Assembly: GCF_023145115.1 (NCBI RefSeq)
Contig: NZ_JAGLEJ010000004.1
Coordinates: 1-27,567 of the forward strand
Source: Algiphilus sp.
Lineage (GTDB): Bacteria; Pseudomonadota; Gammaproteobacteria; Nevskiales; Nevskiaceae
Direction: 5' to 3'
DNA: 27,567 nucleotides
A program made the translations under genes and the position numbers. A model generated the notes under the pieces. The model searched no databases and was not told the DNA's origin. It was given only the letters and a program-made list of their open reading frames with translations. Positions 15,024 through 23,442 of the stretch are shown piece after piece; the first letter of the stretch is position 1; every line of letters begins with the position of its first letter.

Positions 15024-17738
15024 ATGCAGGGCATCTCGCGCCAAGCGCTGTTCACCGCCTGGAAATCGGCCCCCGCCGACGCGCCCGTGCTGTGCGCCAC
15101 GCGGCGGCTGGCGGACGACCTCGTGCGCGACTACGCCCGCCAGCGGCATGGCGAGGGCGCCACCGCATGGCGCGCGCCGGACTGCCGCCACTGGCGCGCC
15201 TGGCTGACCGACCGCTACGCCGAGCACGCCCTGGCCGAGGCGCGCGCCGGCCGCACGGCGCCACGCCTGCTGAGCGATGCCGAAGCGCGCACGCTGTGGC
15301 GCGCGGTGGTGGAGGACGCCACCCGCAACCGCCCGCTGCTGCAGACGCCCGGCATGAGCCGCCTCGCCGCGGAAGCCTGGCAGAGCGCCCACGACTACGA
15401 CATCACCCTGCCGCTGCGCCTTGCCGACGACGAGGATGCCAGCGCCTTCGACGCCTGGACCCGGACCTTCCGCGACCGCCTGCACGCCCTGGGCGCCGTC
15501 ACCGGCGCCGAGCTGCCCGCCCTGCTGGCCGAAAGCGTGCGCGCCGGCACGCTCGCGGTTCCGGGACGGCTGGTGATCGCTGCGCTCGACCGCACCACCC
15601 CGGCCCAGCAGGCCCTGCTCGACACGCTGGCCGAGGCCGGCAGCCGGCTGGAACGCCTGACGCCGGACGAGCCGGTCACGCCCGCCATCAGCCACCAACC
15701 GTGCCGCGACCCGGGCGCCGAGCTCGACGTCACCGCGCGCGCCATCCGCGAGCACGCCCTGCGCGCACCGGATGCACGCATCGGCGTGGTGGTGCCCGAT
15801 CTGGGCGGCCGCCTGGATGCGCTGCGCCGTCGCTTCGACGCCGTGCTCTGCCCGTGGCTTCGCCCCGAGGACGACCCGGCGCGACGCCCCTATGCCGTCA
15901 GTCAGGGAGACGCGCTGGCCGTGCAGCCGGTGGTGGCCACCGCCCTGGCATGGCTGGACTGGGCCTGTTCGCCCGGCGGTGTCGCCATCGAGGATGCGTG
16001 CCGCTGCCTGCGGTCGCCGTACTGGCTCGGCGCCGAGCATCCCGCCTGGCTGGCAGGCGCCGAGCACACCCTGCGCGATCGCGGATTCGAACGCGTGACA
16101 CCCGCCACCGCCGCCCGCGCGCTGGAGTACGCCGAGGCGCCGGTGGCGCTGAGCGCGCCGCTGCGGGGGCTCGTGCCCGACCGCGAGCAGGCCCCGCCTT
16201 CCGTCTGGTCGCAGCGCTTCGCGGCGTTGCTCGATGCGCTGCACTGGCCCGGCGTCCTCGACAGCGCCGAGTTCCAGGCCCAACGTGCCTGGAACGAGGC
16301 CCTCGGCGACTTCGCCCGCACCGATGCCGTCAGCGGCCGCATCAGCGCGCGCGCGGCGCTGTCCCGCCTGCGCGATCAGCTCAACGACCAGCCGTTCCAG
16401 CCGCAGGGCGGCGACACCCGCATCCAGGTGATGGGCCTGCTGGAAGCTGCCGGCCAGCACTTCGACACCCTCCATGTGCTGGGCATGGACGAGACCGCCT
16501 GGCCGCCCGGGGCGCGCCCGGTCGCGCTCATCCCGGAAACCGTGCAGCGCGCCGCCGGCGTGCCGCAGGCCAGCGCCGACGGCCAGCTGGCCCGGGCCCG
16601 GGCCATCACCGGCGAGCTGCTGCAGTCCGCGCCCGACATCGTGCTGAGCTGGGCCACCACCATCGACGAGCAGCCCGCGCGCCTGTCGCCGCTGCTGCCC
16701 GCGCCGGGTGCCCCCGCCGAGCCGGCCGCATCCGCGCACCCGCCGGCCTGGCAGGCCCAGCGCCCGGCCACCGAAGGCTGGCAGGACGCGCGCGCGCAGC
16801 CGCCGCCACCGGGCACGGCGCTGCGCGGCGGCGAGCGCCGCCTCGGCGAGCACGCCGAATGCCCGTTCCGCGCGCTGGCGCATCACGCGCTCGCCGCCGA
16901 TGCGCCGGCCGAGCCCGAGCCGGCGCCGGACGCCCGTGAGCGCGGCGTGCTGGCGCACGAGATCATGGCCGCGATCTGGCGGCGACTGGGCGACAGCACC
17001 GCCCTGGGCAGGCTCGACGCCGCCGCCCAGCGCGACCTGGTGGGCGAATGCGTCGATGCCTGCCTCGACGAGCGACGCCAGCGCGCACCGCACCGCTTCA
17101 GCGACGGCGTGGTCGCGGTCGAATCCGTGCGCATGCAGCGCCACGCCAATGCGCTGCTGGACGCGGACCGGGCGCGCGCGCCCTTCCATGTCGAATGGCT
17201 GGAGGGCGCCGACATCGACAGCGACGCCCGGCGGCGCGACCACGAGCTCACCGTGCACGGCGTGCCGCTGCGCGTGCGTCCGGACCGCGTCGACCTCGTG
17301 CCCGGGTTCGGGCGCGTCGTCATCGACTACAAGACCGGCCGCGCCGCGTCCGCGGTCGGCAACACGCTGTCCTCTCCGCAGCTCGCGGTCTACGCCGAGC
17401 TGGTCGCGGACTGCGTGGGCGTCGCCTACGCCGTGCTCCGTGCCGGCGATACCGGCTATGCCGGCCTCATCGACAACGACAGCGTCGACGCGCTGCCCGC
17501 GCTCACGCCGGTGGAGAAGCTGCGCCGGCCGGCCGCCGATGTCCTCGACGACAAGGACTGGCCGGCCGTGCGCCGGTTGTGGGATGCCCAGCTCGCCGCC
17601 ACCGCCGCCGGCCTGCGCGCCGGCGATGCGCGCGTGGCGCCGCTGGCCGGCGTCTGCCGGCGCTGCGATCTGCAGCCGCTGTGCCGGATCCACGCCCGCG
17701 ACCGGCTGGCCACCGCCGACGACGGGGACGCGGCATGA
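15024..17738 (+). CDS. AddB-like PD-(D/E)XK nuclease, no Walker A
   Basis: 904 residues. The C-terminal third is a RecB-type nuclease: ECPFRALAHH, then RGVLAHEIMAAIW, RPDRVDL (Asp757) and VIDYKTG (Asp768, Lys770), SPQLAVYAEL. Four cysteines, C613 and C878-x2-C881-x5-C887, have the spacing of the AddB iron-sulfur staple. The N-terminal two-thirds looks like an inactivated UvrD-type helicase: VLCATRRLADDLVRD stands where a Walker A loop would be, and later motifs such as IQVMGLLEAAGQHFDTLHVLGMDETAWPP remain recognisable. It matches the group often called 'probable DNA repair protein'. Its TGA overlaps the ATG of the helicase gene (ATGA), so the two are made together as a double-strand-break end-processing pair. 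Confidence 0.9.
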   Translation: MQGISRQALFTAWKSAPADAPVLCATRRLADDLVRDYARQRHGEGATAWRAPDCRHWRAWLTDRYAEHALAEARAGRTAPRLLSDAEARTLWRAVVEDATRNRPLLQTPGMSRLAAEAWQSAHDYDITLPLRLADDEDASAFDAWTRTFRDRLHALGAVTGAELPALLAESVRAGTLAVPGRLVIAALDRTTPAQQALLDTLAEAGSRLERLTPDEPVTPAISHQPCRDPGAELDVTARAIREHALRAPDARIGVVVPDLGGRLDALRRRFDAVLCPWLRPEDDPARRPYAVSQGDALAVQPVVATALAWLDWACSPGGVAIEDACRCLRSPYWLGAEHPAWLAGAEHTLRDRGFERVTPATAARALEYAEAPVALSAPLRGLVPDREQAPPSVWSQRFAALLDALHWPGVLDSAEFQAQRAWNEALGDFARTDAVSGRISARAALSRLRDQLNDQPFQPQGGDTRIQVMGLLEAAGQHFDTLHVLGMDETAWPPGARPVALIPETVQRAAGVPQASADGQLARARAITGELLQSAPDIVLSWATTIDEQPARLSPLLPAPGAPAEPAASAHPPAWQAQRPATEGWQDARAQPPPPGTALRGGERRLGEHAECPFRALAHHALAADAPAEPEPAPDARERGVLAHEIMAAIWRRLGDSTALGRLDAAAQRDLVGECVDACLDERRQRAPHRFSDGVVAVESVRMQRHANALLDADRARAPFHVEWLEGADIDSDARRRDHELTVHGVPLRVRPDRVDLVPGFGRVVIDYKTGRAASAVGNTLSSPQLAVYAELVADCVGVAYAVLRAGDTGYAGLIDNDSVDALPALTPVEKLRRPAADVLDDKDWPAVRRLWDAQLAATAAGLRAGDARVAPLAGVCRRCDLQPLCRIHARDRLATADDGDAA

Positions 17739-20700
17739 ACGCGACCACCGACAGCGCCCACCCCGACGCCCGGGCGCGCGAAGCCGCGCTCGACACCGCG
17801 CGCAGCTTCATCGTCCAGGCACCGGCCGGCTCCGGCAAGACCGAGCTGCTGACCCAGCGCGTGCTGGCGCTGCTGGCGCAGGTGGATGCCCCCGAGCACG
17901 TGGTCGCGATGACCTTCACGCGCAAGGCCGCCGCCGAGATGCGCCGCCGCATCCTCGGCGAGCTGCAGAGCGAGCGGCCACCCGGGAACTGCGACACCGA
18001 CCACGAACGCCGCACGCGCACGCTGGCGATGGCGGCCCGCGCGCGCGCCGCCGCGTGCGGCTGGGAGCCGTCCACGGCGGGCAATCGCCTGCGCGTGACC
18101 ACCATCGACGGCTTCTGCGGGATGCTGGTGCGCAAGGCGCCCTGGCTGTCCGCCGCCGGGGGCATGCCCCAGCTGCTCGACGACGCCCGGCCGATCCACC
18201 GCGAGGCCGCGCGCCGGGTCGTCGCGCAGCGCGACGAGAGCGGCCCCCTGGGCCGCGCGCTGCGCGCCACCCTCGATCACGTCGACGGCGATGCCGGCCG
18301 GCTCGCGGACATGCTGGCGCAGCTGCTCGGGCGCCGCGACGCCTGGCGCGGACTGCTGTCCGCCGACACCGGCGCCATGCGCAGCGCACTGGAGGACGCG
18401 CTTGCCACCCTGTGCGCGGACACCATGGCCCGCGCCACCGCCGCACTGCGCGCCGACCAGCGCGATGCCTGGTGGGCCTCGGCGTGCAGCGCCGCCGAGG
18501 CGCTGCCCGACGACGATGCGCTGCACGCGGCAGTGGCCATAGGCCATCTGCCGACCGATCCCGCCGAATGCGGGCACTGGCCGCGGCTGTGCGCACTGCT
18601 GCTGAAGCAGGACGGACGGAATCTCCGTCTGACCGTCAACAAGAACGACGGCTTCCCCCCCGAGGCGCGCGAGGCCAAGGCCGTGCACACGGCCCTGCTG
18701 CAGGACCTCGCCGCCACGCCGGACGCCGAGGCCGCCATCGCCGAGCTGGCGACGCTGGTGGCGCCGCGCTACGACGACGCGCAGTGGCAGGTGCTGGAGG
18801 CGCTGCTGATCATCTTCCGGCACGCCCTCGCCGAGCTGTCACTGTGCTTCAGCGAGCAGGGCGCCGCCGATCACACCGAGATCACGCTGCGCGCGCTCGA
18901 CGCCCTCGGCAACCCGGAGCAGCCCAGCCCGCTCCTCCTGCGCATGGATCAGCGCATCCAGCACCTGCTGGTCGACGAGTTCCAGGACACCTCCGACGTG
19001 CAGATGCGCCTGCTGGAGCGGCTCACCGCCGGCTGGGCGCCCGGCGACGGGCGCAGCCTGTTCCTGGTGGGCGACCCCATGCAGAGCATCTACCGCTTCC
19101 GCAACGCCAACGTCGGGCTCTTCCTGCAGGCGCGCGACCACGGTGTCGGAGCGCTGCCGCTGGAAGCGCTGAGGCTGTCGCGCAACTTCCGCTCGCAGGC
19201 GGGTGTCGTCGACTGGGTGAACACGCGCTTCCCGGCCGTGCTCGGCGGCGAGGACGCCCAGCGCGGCGCGGTGGCCTACGAGGCTTCCGAGGCCACGCGC
19301 CCGGCCCTGGACGACGGCGCGGCGGTGCAGTGGCACCTGTGCGATCCGCAGGCGGAGGCGCAGCGCATCGCCGCGCTGTGCGGGTCGGTGCCGCCCGGCG
19401 AGACCCTCGCCATCCTCGTCCGCAGCCGCGGGCACCTGCGGCACATCCTGCCCGCGCTGTCCGCCGCCGGCGTGGCCGCCCAGGCGGTCGACATCGATCC
19501 GCTGGCCGAGCGCCCCGTGGTCGAGGACCTGCTGTCCATCACCCGCGCGCTCAACAATCCCGCGGACCGCATCGCCTGGCTCGCGGTGCTGCGCGGGCCG
19601 TGCTGCGGCCTGCCGGTACCGGCGCTGCAGGCGCTGTGCGACGCGGCGACGCCCGGCAATCCCCTCTGGCCGGTGATCGATGGCGCCGATGCCGACCGCG
19701 TGATGCTGGACGCCGACAGCCGGCACCGGCTCGGCCGCATCCGGCCGATCCTCCGCGCCGCCATGCGCCAGCGCGGACGCCGACCGCTGGCGGCGCTGGT
19801 GGAACGCTGCTGGCGCGACCTGGGCGGCCCCGCCTGCGCGCTCGAAGCCGACGACCTCGACCACGCCGAGGCGCTGCTCGAGGCGCTGGCGGCTGCGTGC
19901 GACAGCGCCACCGCCATCGCACCCGAGACACTGCGCCACGCGCTGGACGGCCTCTACGCGGCCGGCGCGCCCGGCGCCGAGTGCCGCGTGCAGATCATGA
20001 CCATGCACAAGGCCAAGGGTCTGCAGTTCGACCACGTCGTGCTGCCCGGCCTGCACCGCCCGCCGAACAGCGGCGCGCGACCGGCGCTGGTGCAGAGCAG
20101 CGTGCTGACCGCCGACCACGAGCAGCCGCTGCTCGCGCCGCTGCCGCGACGCGACGCCGACCGCGACGCGCTGTTCGCGCTGCTGCACAAGGGCGTCGAG
20201 GCGGCCCGCGACCGCGCCGAGACCGATCGCCTGCTCTACGTGGCCGCCACCCGGGCCATCCGTCACCTGCACTTGTTCGCGCACGTCGAGCGCAACGCCA
20301 GGGGCGACATCAAGACCGGCAACGGCCTGCTGTCGCGCCTGTGGCCCGGCGTGGCCGACGAGGTGGCGATGCACCTCCGGGAGGCCGAGGCGGCAGAGGC
20401 GCCCGACACCGAGGCCGCACCCGCCGAAACCGTCGAGCCACCGCTGTACCGCCTGCCCGCCGACTGGGCATCGCCGGCCGATACCGGCGGCCTGCCGCCC
20501 GCGGCGGCGCCCCGCATCACGCCGGAATCGCTGCCGCCCTTCGACTGGGCCGGCGAGCGCGCCCGCGTGCTCGGGACGCTCTACCACCTCGTGGTCGAGC
20601 GCATCGCCACCGAAGGACTCCCGGCGTGGGATGCCGCACCGCTCGAAGCGCACCGCGACTGGCTGTCCGCGCAGGCGCACGCCTGGGGCTTGGACGACGG

Positions 20701-21091
20701 CACGGCCACCGACGTGGTCGCGCAGGTGCTGCGCGCCGCCGACAACACGCTCAACGACGAGCAGGGCCGCTGGCTGCTGCAGGAGCATCCCGGCGGCGCC
20801 GACTGCGAGCTGGCCATGGACACCATCGCCGACGGCATCTTCCGGCGCCAGCGCATCGATCGCACCTTCGTCGACGCGGACGGCACGCGCTGGATCGTCG
20901 ACTACAAGACCGGCCACCACGAGGGCGGCGACCTCGACGGCTTCATCGCCGCCGAGATCGCGCGCTACCGCCCCCAGCTCGCCGCCTACGCCGCGCTGTT
21001 CGCGGACGAGGGCCGGCCCGTGCGACTGGCGCTGTACCTGCCGCTGCTGCCGGCCGGGCGGCGACTGGTGCCGGTCACGCCGGACGCGTGA
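17735..21091 (+). CDS. AddA-like UvrD-family helicase-nuclease
   Basis: 1118 residues. The helicase motifs are complete: Walker A APAGSGKTE (Lys35), TFTRKAAAEM (motif Ia), VDEFQDTSD near 413-421 (motif II), LVGDPMQSIYRFRNA (motif III), LRLSRNFRSQ (motif IV), IMTMHKAKGLQFDHVVLPGL (motif V) and RLLYVAATRA (motif VI). A C-terminal RecB-type nuclease follows: Asp1042 in RIDRTFVDADG and IVDYKTG at 1055-1061, then RYRPQLAAYAALF. It would unwind and degrade DNA ends together with the AddB-like partner, loading the homologous-recombination pathway. No recBCD genes are seen in the window. The start ATG overlaps the previous stop. Confidence 0.93.
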   Translation: MNATTDSAHPDARAREAALDTARSFIVQAPAGSGKTELLTQRVLALLAQVDAPEHVVAMTFTRKAAAEMRRRILGELQSERPPGNCDTDHERRTRTLAMAARARAAACGWEPSTAGNRLRVTTIDGFCGMLVRKAPWLSAAGGMPQLLDDARPIHREAARRVVAQRDESGPLGRALRATLDHVDGDAGRLADMLAQLLGRRDAWRGLLSADTGAMRSALEDALATLCADTMARATAALRADQRDAWWASACSAAEALPDDDALHAAVAIGHLPTDPAECGHWPRLCALLLKQDGRNLRLTVNKNDGFPPEAREAKAVHTALLQDLAATPDAEAAIAELATLVAPRYDDAQWQVLEALLIIFRHALAELSLCFSEQGAADHTEITLRALDALGNPEQPSPLLLRMDQRIQHLLVDEFQDTSDVQMRLLERLTAGWAPGDGRSLFLVGDPMQSIYRFRNANVGLFLQARDHGVGALPLEALRLSRNFRSQAGVVDWVNTRFPAVLGGEDAQRGAVAYEASEATRPALDDGAAVQWHLCDPQAEAQRIAALCGSVPPGETLAILVRSRGHLRHILPALSAAGVAAQAVDIDPLAERPVVEDLLSITRALNNPADRIAWLAVLRGPCCGLPVPALQALCDAATPGNPLWPVIDGADADRVMLDADSRHRLGRIRPILRAAMRQRGRRPLAALVERCWRDLGGPACALEADDLDHAEALLEALAAACDSATAIAPETLRHALDGLYAAGAPGAECRVQIMTMHKAKGLQFDHVVLPGLHRPPNSGARPALVQSSVLTADHEQPLLAPLPRRDADRDALFALLHKGVEAARDRAETDRLLYVAATRAIRHLHLFAHVERNARGDIKTGNGLLSRLWPGVADEVAMHLREAEAAEAPDTEAAPAETVEPPLYRLPADWASPADTGGLPPAAAPRITPESLPPFDWAGERARVLGTLYHLVVERIATEGLPAWDAAPLEAHRDWLSAQAHAWGLDDGTATDVVAQVLRAADNTLNDEQGRWLLQEHPGGADCELAMDTIADGIFRRQRIDRTFVDADGTRWIVDYKTGHHEGGDLDGFIAAEIARYRPQLAAYAALFADEGRPVRLALYLPLLPAGRRLVPVTPDA

Positions 21092-21106
21092 CCGGGCGCG
21101 TCACGC
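21086..21106. terminator. Palindrome holding both stops of the AddA/aldo-keto pair
   Basis: GCGTGAC (21086-21092) and GTCACGC (21100-21106) pair perfectly around a 7-base loop. The TGA of the plus-strand gene and the stop of the minus-strand gene both lie inside the arms. There is no U-tract. Confidence 0.4.
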
Positions 21107-21925
21107 CGCATCCCATTCGGGCGCAAAGCCCGGATCGATGAGCCGCACGTCCTTCGGCAGCTCGTTGTCGATGGCGGCGCGCTCGGCATCGTCCAGGACG
21201 AAGTCGCCGACCGCGAAGTTGGCGCGGATGTGGTCCGGCGTGCGGCTGCGCGGCAGCGCCACCACGCCCTGATCGAGCAGCCACCGCAGCGCCACCTGGC
21301 CGGGGTCCCGGCCGTGCGCGGCCGCGATGCGCTGCAGCACGGGATCGTCGAATACCCGGCCGCGCGCCAGCGGACTGTAGGCGGTGACGCTCATGCCGAG
21401 CTCGCGCGCTGCCGCCAGCACGCGCTGCTGCCCGAGGTACGGGTGGAACTCCACCTGATTGGTGACGATGCGCCCGGGTGCGATCCCGGCGGCTTCACGC
21501 ATCAGCGCGCAGGGAAAGTTGCTGATGCCGACGTGCTTCGTCATGCCGCGCTCCTGCACGTCCACCAGTGCGCCCAGCGTCTCGGCAAGCGATACGTCCG
21601 GATTCGGCCAGTGCAGCAGCAACAGGTCCACCTGCTCCACGCGCAGGCGCCGCAGGCTCTCCGCCACCGACGCCTGCAGATCGCAGTCCCGGAAGTGATC
21701 GGTCCAGACCTTGGTGGTCAGGAAGATCGCGTCGCGCGGCACATCGCTGGCTGCCAGCGCCTCGCCCACCGCGGCCTCGTTGCGGTACACCTGGGCGGTA
21801 TCGATATGACGGTATCCGGCGGCGAGCGCCGCCTCGACCGCCGGACCGGCGTCCTCCGGCGTCAACTCGAAAGTGCCGAACCCCAGCGCGGGAATGCGCG
21901 CCGCGCCGGCCGTGATGTGATCCAT
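21101..21925 (-). CDS. dkgB: Aldo/keto reductase, 2,5-diketo-D-gluconate reductase B-like
   Basis: 274 residues of the AKR superfamily, which reduces carbonyls with NADPH in a TIM barrel. The tetrad is present: Asp and Tyr in HIDTAQVYRNE, Lys in LTTKVW and His in LLLLHWPNP. VGISNF and TNQVEFHPYL follow, with the cofactor segment ALPRSRTPDHIRANF near the end. The order and the ending DPGFAPEWD resemble E. coli DkgB closely, hence the symbol; the physiological substrate may be methylglyoxal or another aldehyde. The ATG at 21925 has a GGGAGG site 7 bases upstream. Confidence 0.88.
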   Translation of the reverse strand: MDHITAGAARIPALGFGTFELTPEDAGPAVEAALAAGYRHIDTAQVYRNEAAVGEALAASDVPRDAIFLTTKVWTDHFRDCDLQASVAESLRRLRVEQVDLLLLHWPNPDVSLAETLGALVDVQERGMTKHVGISNFPCALMREAAGIAPGRIVTNQVEFHPYLGQQRVLAAARELGMSVTAYSPLARGRVFDDPVLQRIAAAHGRDPGQVALRWLLDQGVVALPRSRTPDHIRANFAVGDFVLDDAERAAIDNELPKDVRLIDPGFAPEWDAA

Positions 21926-22069
21926 GTCGAACCTCCCGTTCGAATCGCATTGTGGGAAGGCGGCTGGCGCGACAGGCGCCGGGTTCGGGGCATTCAGCGC
22001 ACGTCCCGCGACCGGCACCGACGCTATGCTTGTCGGCTCGCATCCACCCGCTTCGTCTAGGAGTCCCGC

Positions 22070-22444
22070 ATGTCCCGCATCGTTCCCGCGCTCGCTCTGG
22101 TCGCGAGCCTCGGCCTTCCCGCCGTCCACGCCGCCGAGGACCGTCCCGAGCACTACCAGGGCGCCGAGAGCGCGACGCTGGCCGAGGCCTTCTCCTACCT
22201 CGAGGTCTACAACGAGGGGCTCGCCGAGCTGCTGGCCAGGGACGAGCTCACCGCCTCCGACCTCAACCGCATCCATCAGATGACCTACACCATGGAGAAC
22301 GCCGTCGCCCGACTGCGCGACGAGCTCGAGGGGGCGGCCGCCTCGCTGGAGGAACTGCACCTGGCCTCCGAGCGCGCCGACGCCGACGCCGCGCGCGAGC
22401 ACGGCGATGCCTATCTGGGGACGCTGCAGCAGTTCTCGCGATAG
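22070..22444 (+). CDS. Small secreted helical protein, DUF6746-like
   Basis: 124 residues. The signal peptide (SRIVPALALVASLGLPAVHA, cleavage after about residue 21) is followed by a negatively charged, all-helical mature domain: EDRPEHYQGAESATLAEAFSYLEVYNEGLAELLAR..., then DLNRIHQMTYTMENAVARLRDEL and LEELHLASERADADAAREHG. The pattern matches my memory of the DUF6746 family of small gammaproteobacterial periplasmic proteins. The function is unknown. A good TAGGAG site precedes the ATG. GCTATGCTT about 45 bases upstream may be part of a promoter; the same 9 bases lie upstream of the cupredoxin-like gene. Confidence 0.72.
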   Translation: MSRIVPALALVASLGLPAVHAAEDRPEHYQGAESATLAEAFSYLEVYNEGLAELLARDELTASDLNRIHQMTYTMENAVARLRDELEGAAASLEELHLASERADADAAREHGDAYLGTLQQFSR

Positions 22445-22852
22445 CGCTGGGATCCCGGCCGATTCTTCGGGGGAAGCCGCCGCTCGGCTCCCGCACGTCG
22501 CGCGCAGCCGCGCCCCGCTCCGGACCCATGAGCGGATGGCACACCGGGTGAGGAAGACGGCGTTGCATCGCGCACGGTCGGTAGACCGTGCGCCGGCTCC
22601 CTCGCCGACCGTCCTTCGACACCCGATCGCGAGCAGGAGTGGCCGTCAAGCGGTCGGACGCGAGACGCCCGCCCGATCATTGAAGGCAACCGCGCGGCGA
22701 GCTTCCGAGCACGAATGCGATGGGAGCACCGGGACCGGCCCGAGGATCAGGCCCTGCTCCGAAAGCGCTGGCACGTGAGTTGCTATGCTTCCCGACTAGC
22801 TACCGTGAGCCGTTCTTCGGCACGTTGTGCCCTGACCGTGGCGGAGAGGTTC
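22445..22852. other. 408-base intergenic region with an isolated perfect hairpin
   Basis: No convincing gene. It contains GCGCACGGTC-GGTA-GACCGTGCGC at 22570-22593, a perfect 10-bp hairpin without U-tract, and CCGCTC/GAGCGG arms around 22517-22537. GCTATGCTT at 22782-22790 is a possible -10 region for the next gene. An open frame runs through 22715-22852, but it lacks a ribosome site and its sequence looks non-coding. Confidence 0.5.
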
Positions 22853-23293
22853 TTGAACTTTCGAGTCATTTTCTTCGTTGTCGTTGCCAGCGTTGCGCTG
22901 ATCGCGCTCTTCGACCGGCTTCGTCCGGAGGAGTCGGCTGCACGCGCGGCGCCGGAGACCGCACAGGCTCCCGCCGGCAGCGATCAGGCGCCGGCCACCA
23001 TCGGCGGTGACGATCAGGAACGCGACCCGAGCGTGTACACGTTCCGGTTCTCGGAGGGCCAGCGCGTGGAAGGCCCGCGCATCATCAGGGGCCGGCAGGG
23101 CGAGCAGATCACGCTTCGCGTGGCGAGCGACCGGGCGCAGAAGCTGCACCTGCACGGCTATGACCGGGTGTTGGACCTGCATCCCGGTGCAACGACCGAA
23201 TTGCACCTCGCGCTGGCTCACTCCGGTCGTTTCGAACTGGAGTTGCACGACCCGCACGTACAGGTCGGCATCATCGAGGTTCAGCCCCGGTAG
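22853..23293 (+). CDS. Membrane-anchored cupredoxin-like domain protein
   Basis: 146 residues. One N-terminal membrane helix (VIFFVVVASVALIALF) is followed by an acidic Ala-rich linker to about residue 55 and then a beta-sandwich domain, VYTFRFSEGQRVEGPRII, GEQITLRVASDRAQKLHLHGYDR, LHLALAHSGRFELELHDPHVQVGIIEV. The 'HLHGYD...PG...F....GRFE.ELH' arrangement is that of cupredoxin-like domains, but there is no Cys or axial Met for a type I copper site; the histidines of HLHGYD and HDPH could bind a metal. The TTG at 22853 is chosen because GGAGAGG precedes it by 3-6 bases and the hydrophobic helix begins at once. It is the first gene of the envelope cluster. Confidence 0.7.
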   Translation: MNFRVIFFVVVASVALIALFDRLRPEESAARAAPETAQAPAGSDQAPATIGGDDQERDPSVYTFRFSEGQRVEGPRIIRGRQGEQITLRVASDRAQKLHLHGYDRVLDLHPGATTELHLALAHSGRFELELHDPHVQVGIIEVQPR

Positions 23294-23410
23294 CTGCCGG
23301 GGCAAGCGATGTGGGCACCGCTTCGATCCGGACACCTTCGAAGGCGCCTGGCGTGACGGCATGCAGTGCTGCGGGCGGTAGTGGCAACGCGGTACCGAGC
23401 GGGACTGGCC

Positions 23411-23436
23411 CAGGGATAGGGATAGGGATAGGGAGA
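23411..23436 (+). repeat. GGGATA hexamer repeat in the leader of the metallohydrolase gene
   Basis: Three consecutive GGGATA units and a variant GGGAGA run up to the ribosome-binding region (GGGAGAGAGAGG) of the ATG at 23443. Any change in copy number would alter the distance between upstream signals and the start region. Confidence 0.75.
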
Positions 23437-23442
23437 GAGAGG

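Noticed and set aside
14151..17693. 1180-codon minus-strand open frame opposite the AddB-like gene and through rlmJ
   Set aside because: Only the rlmJ part is coding. The rest is a GC-driven shadow with Arg/Gly/Ala-rich text and no domain, while the plus strand encodes a clear nuclease.
16708..21141. 1477-codon plus-strand frame overlapping both Add-like genes
   Set aside because: It is out of frame with two well-supported proteins and consists of Arg/Pro/Ala-rich low-complexity sequence.
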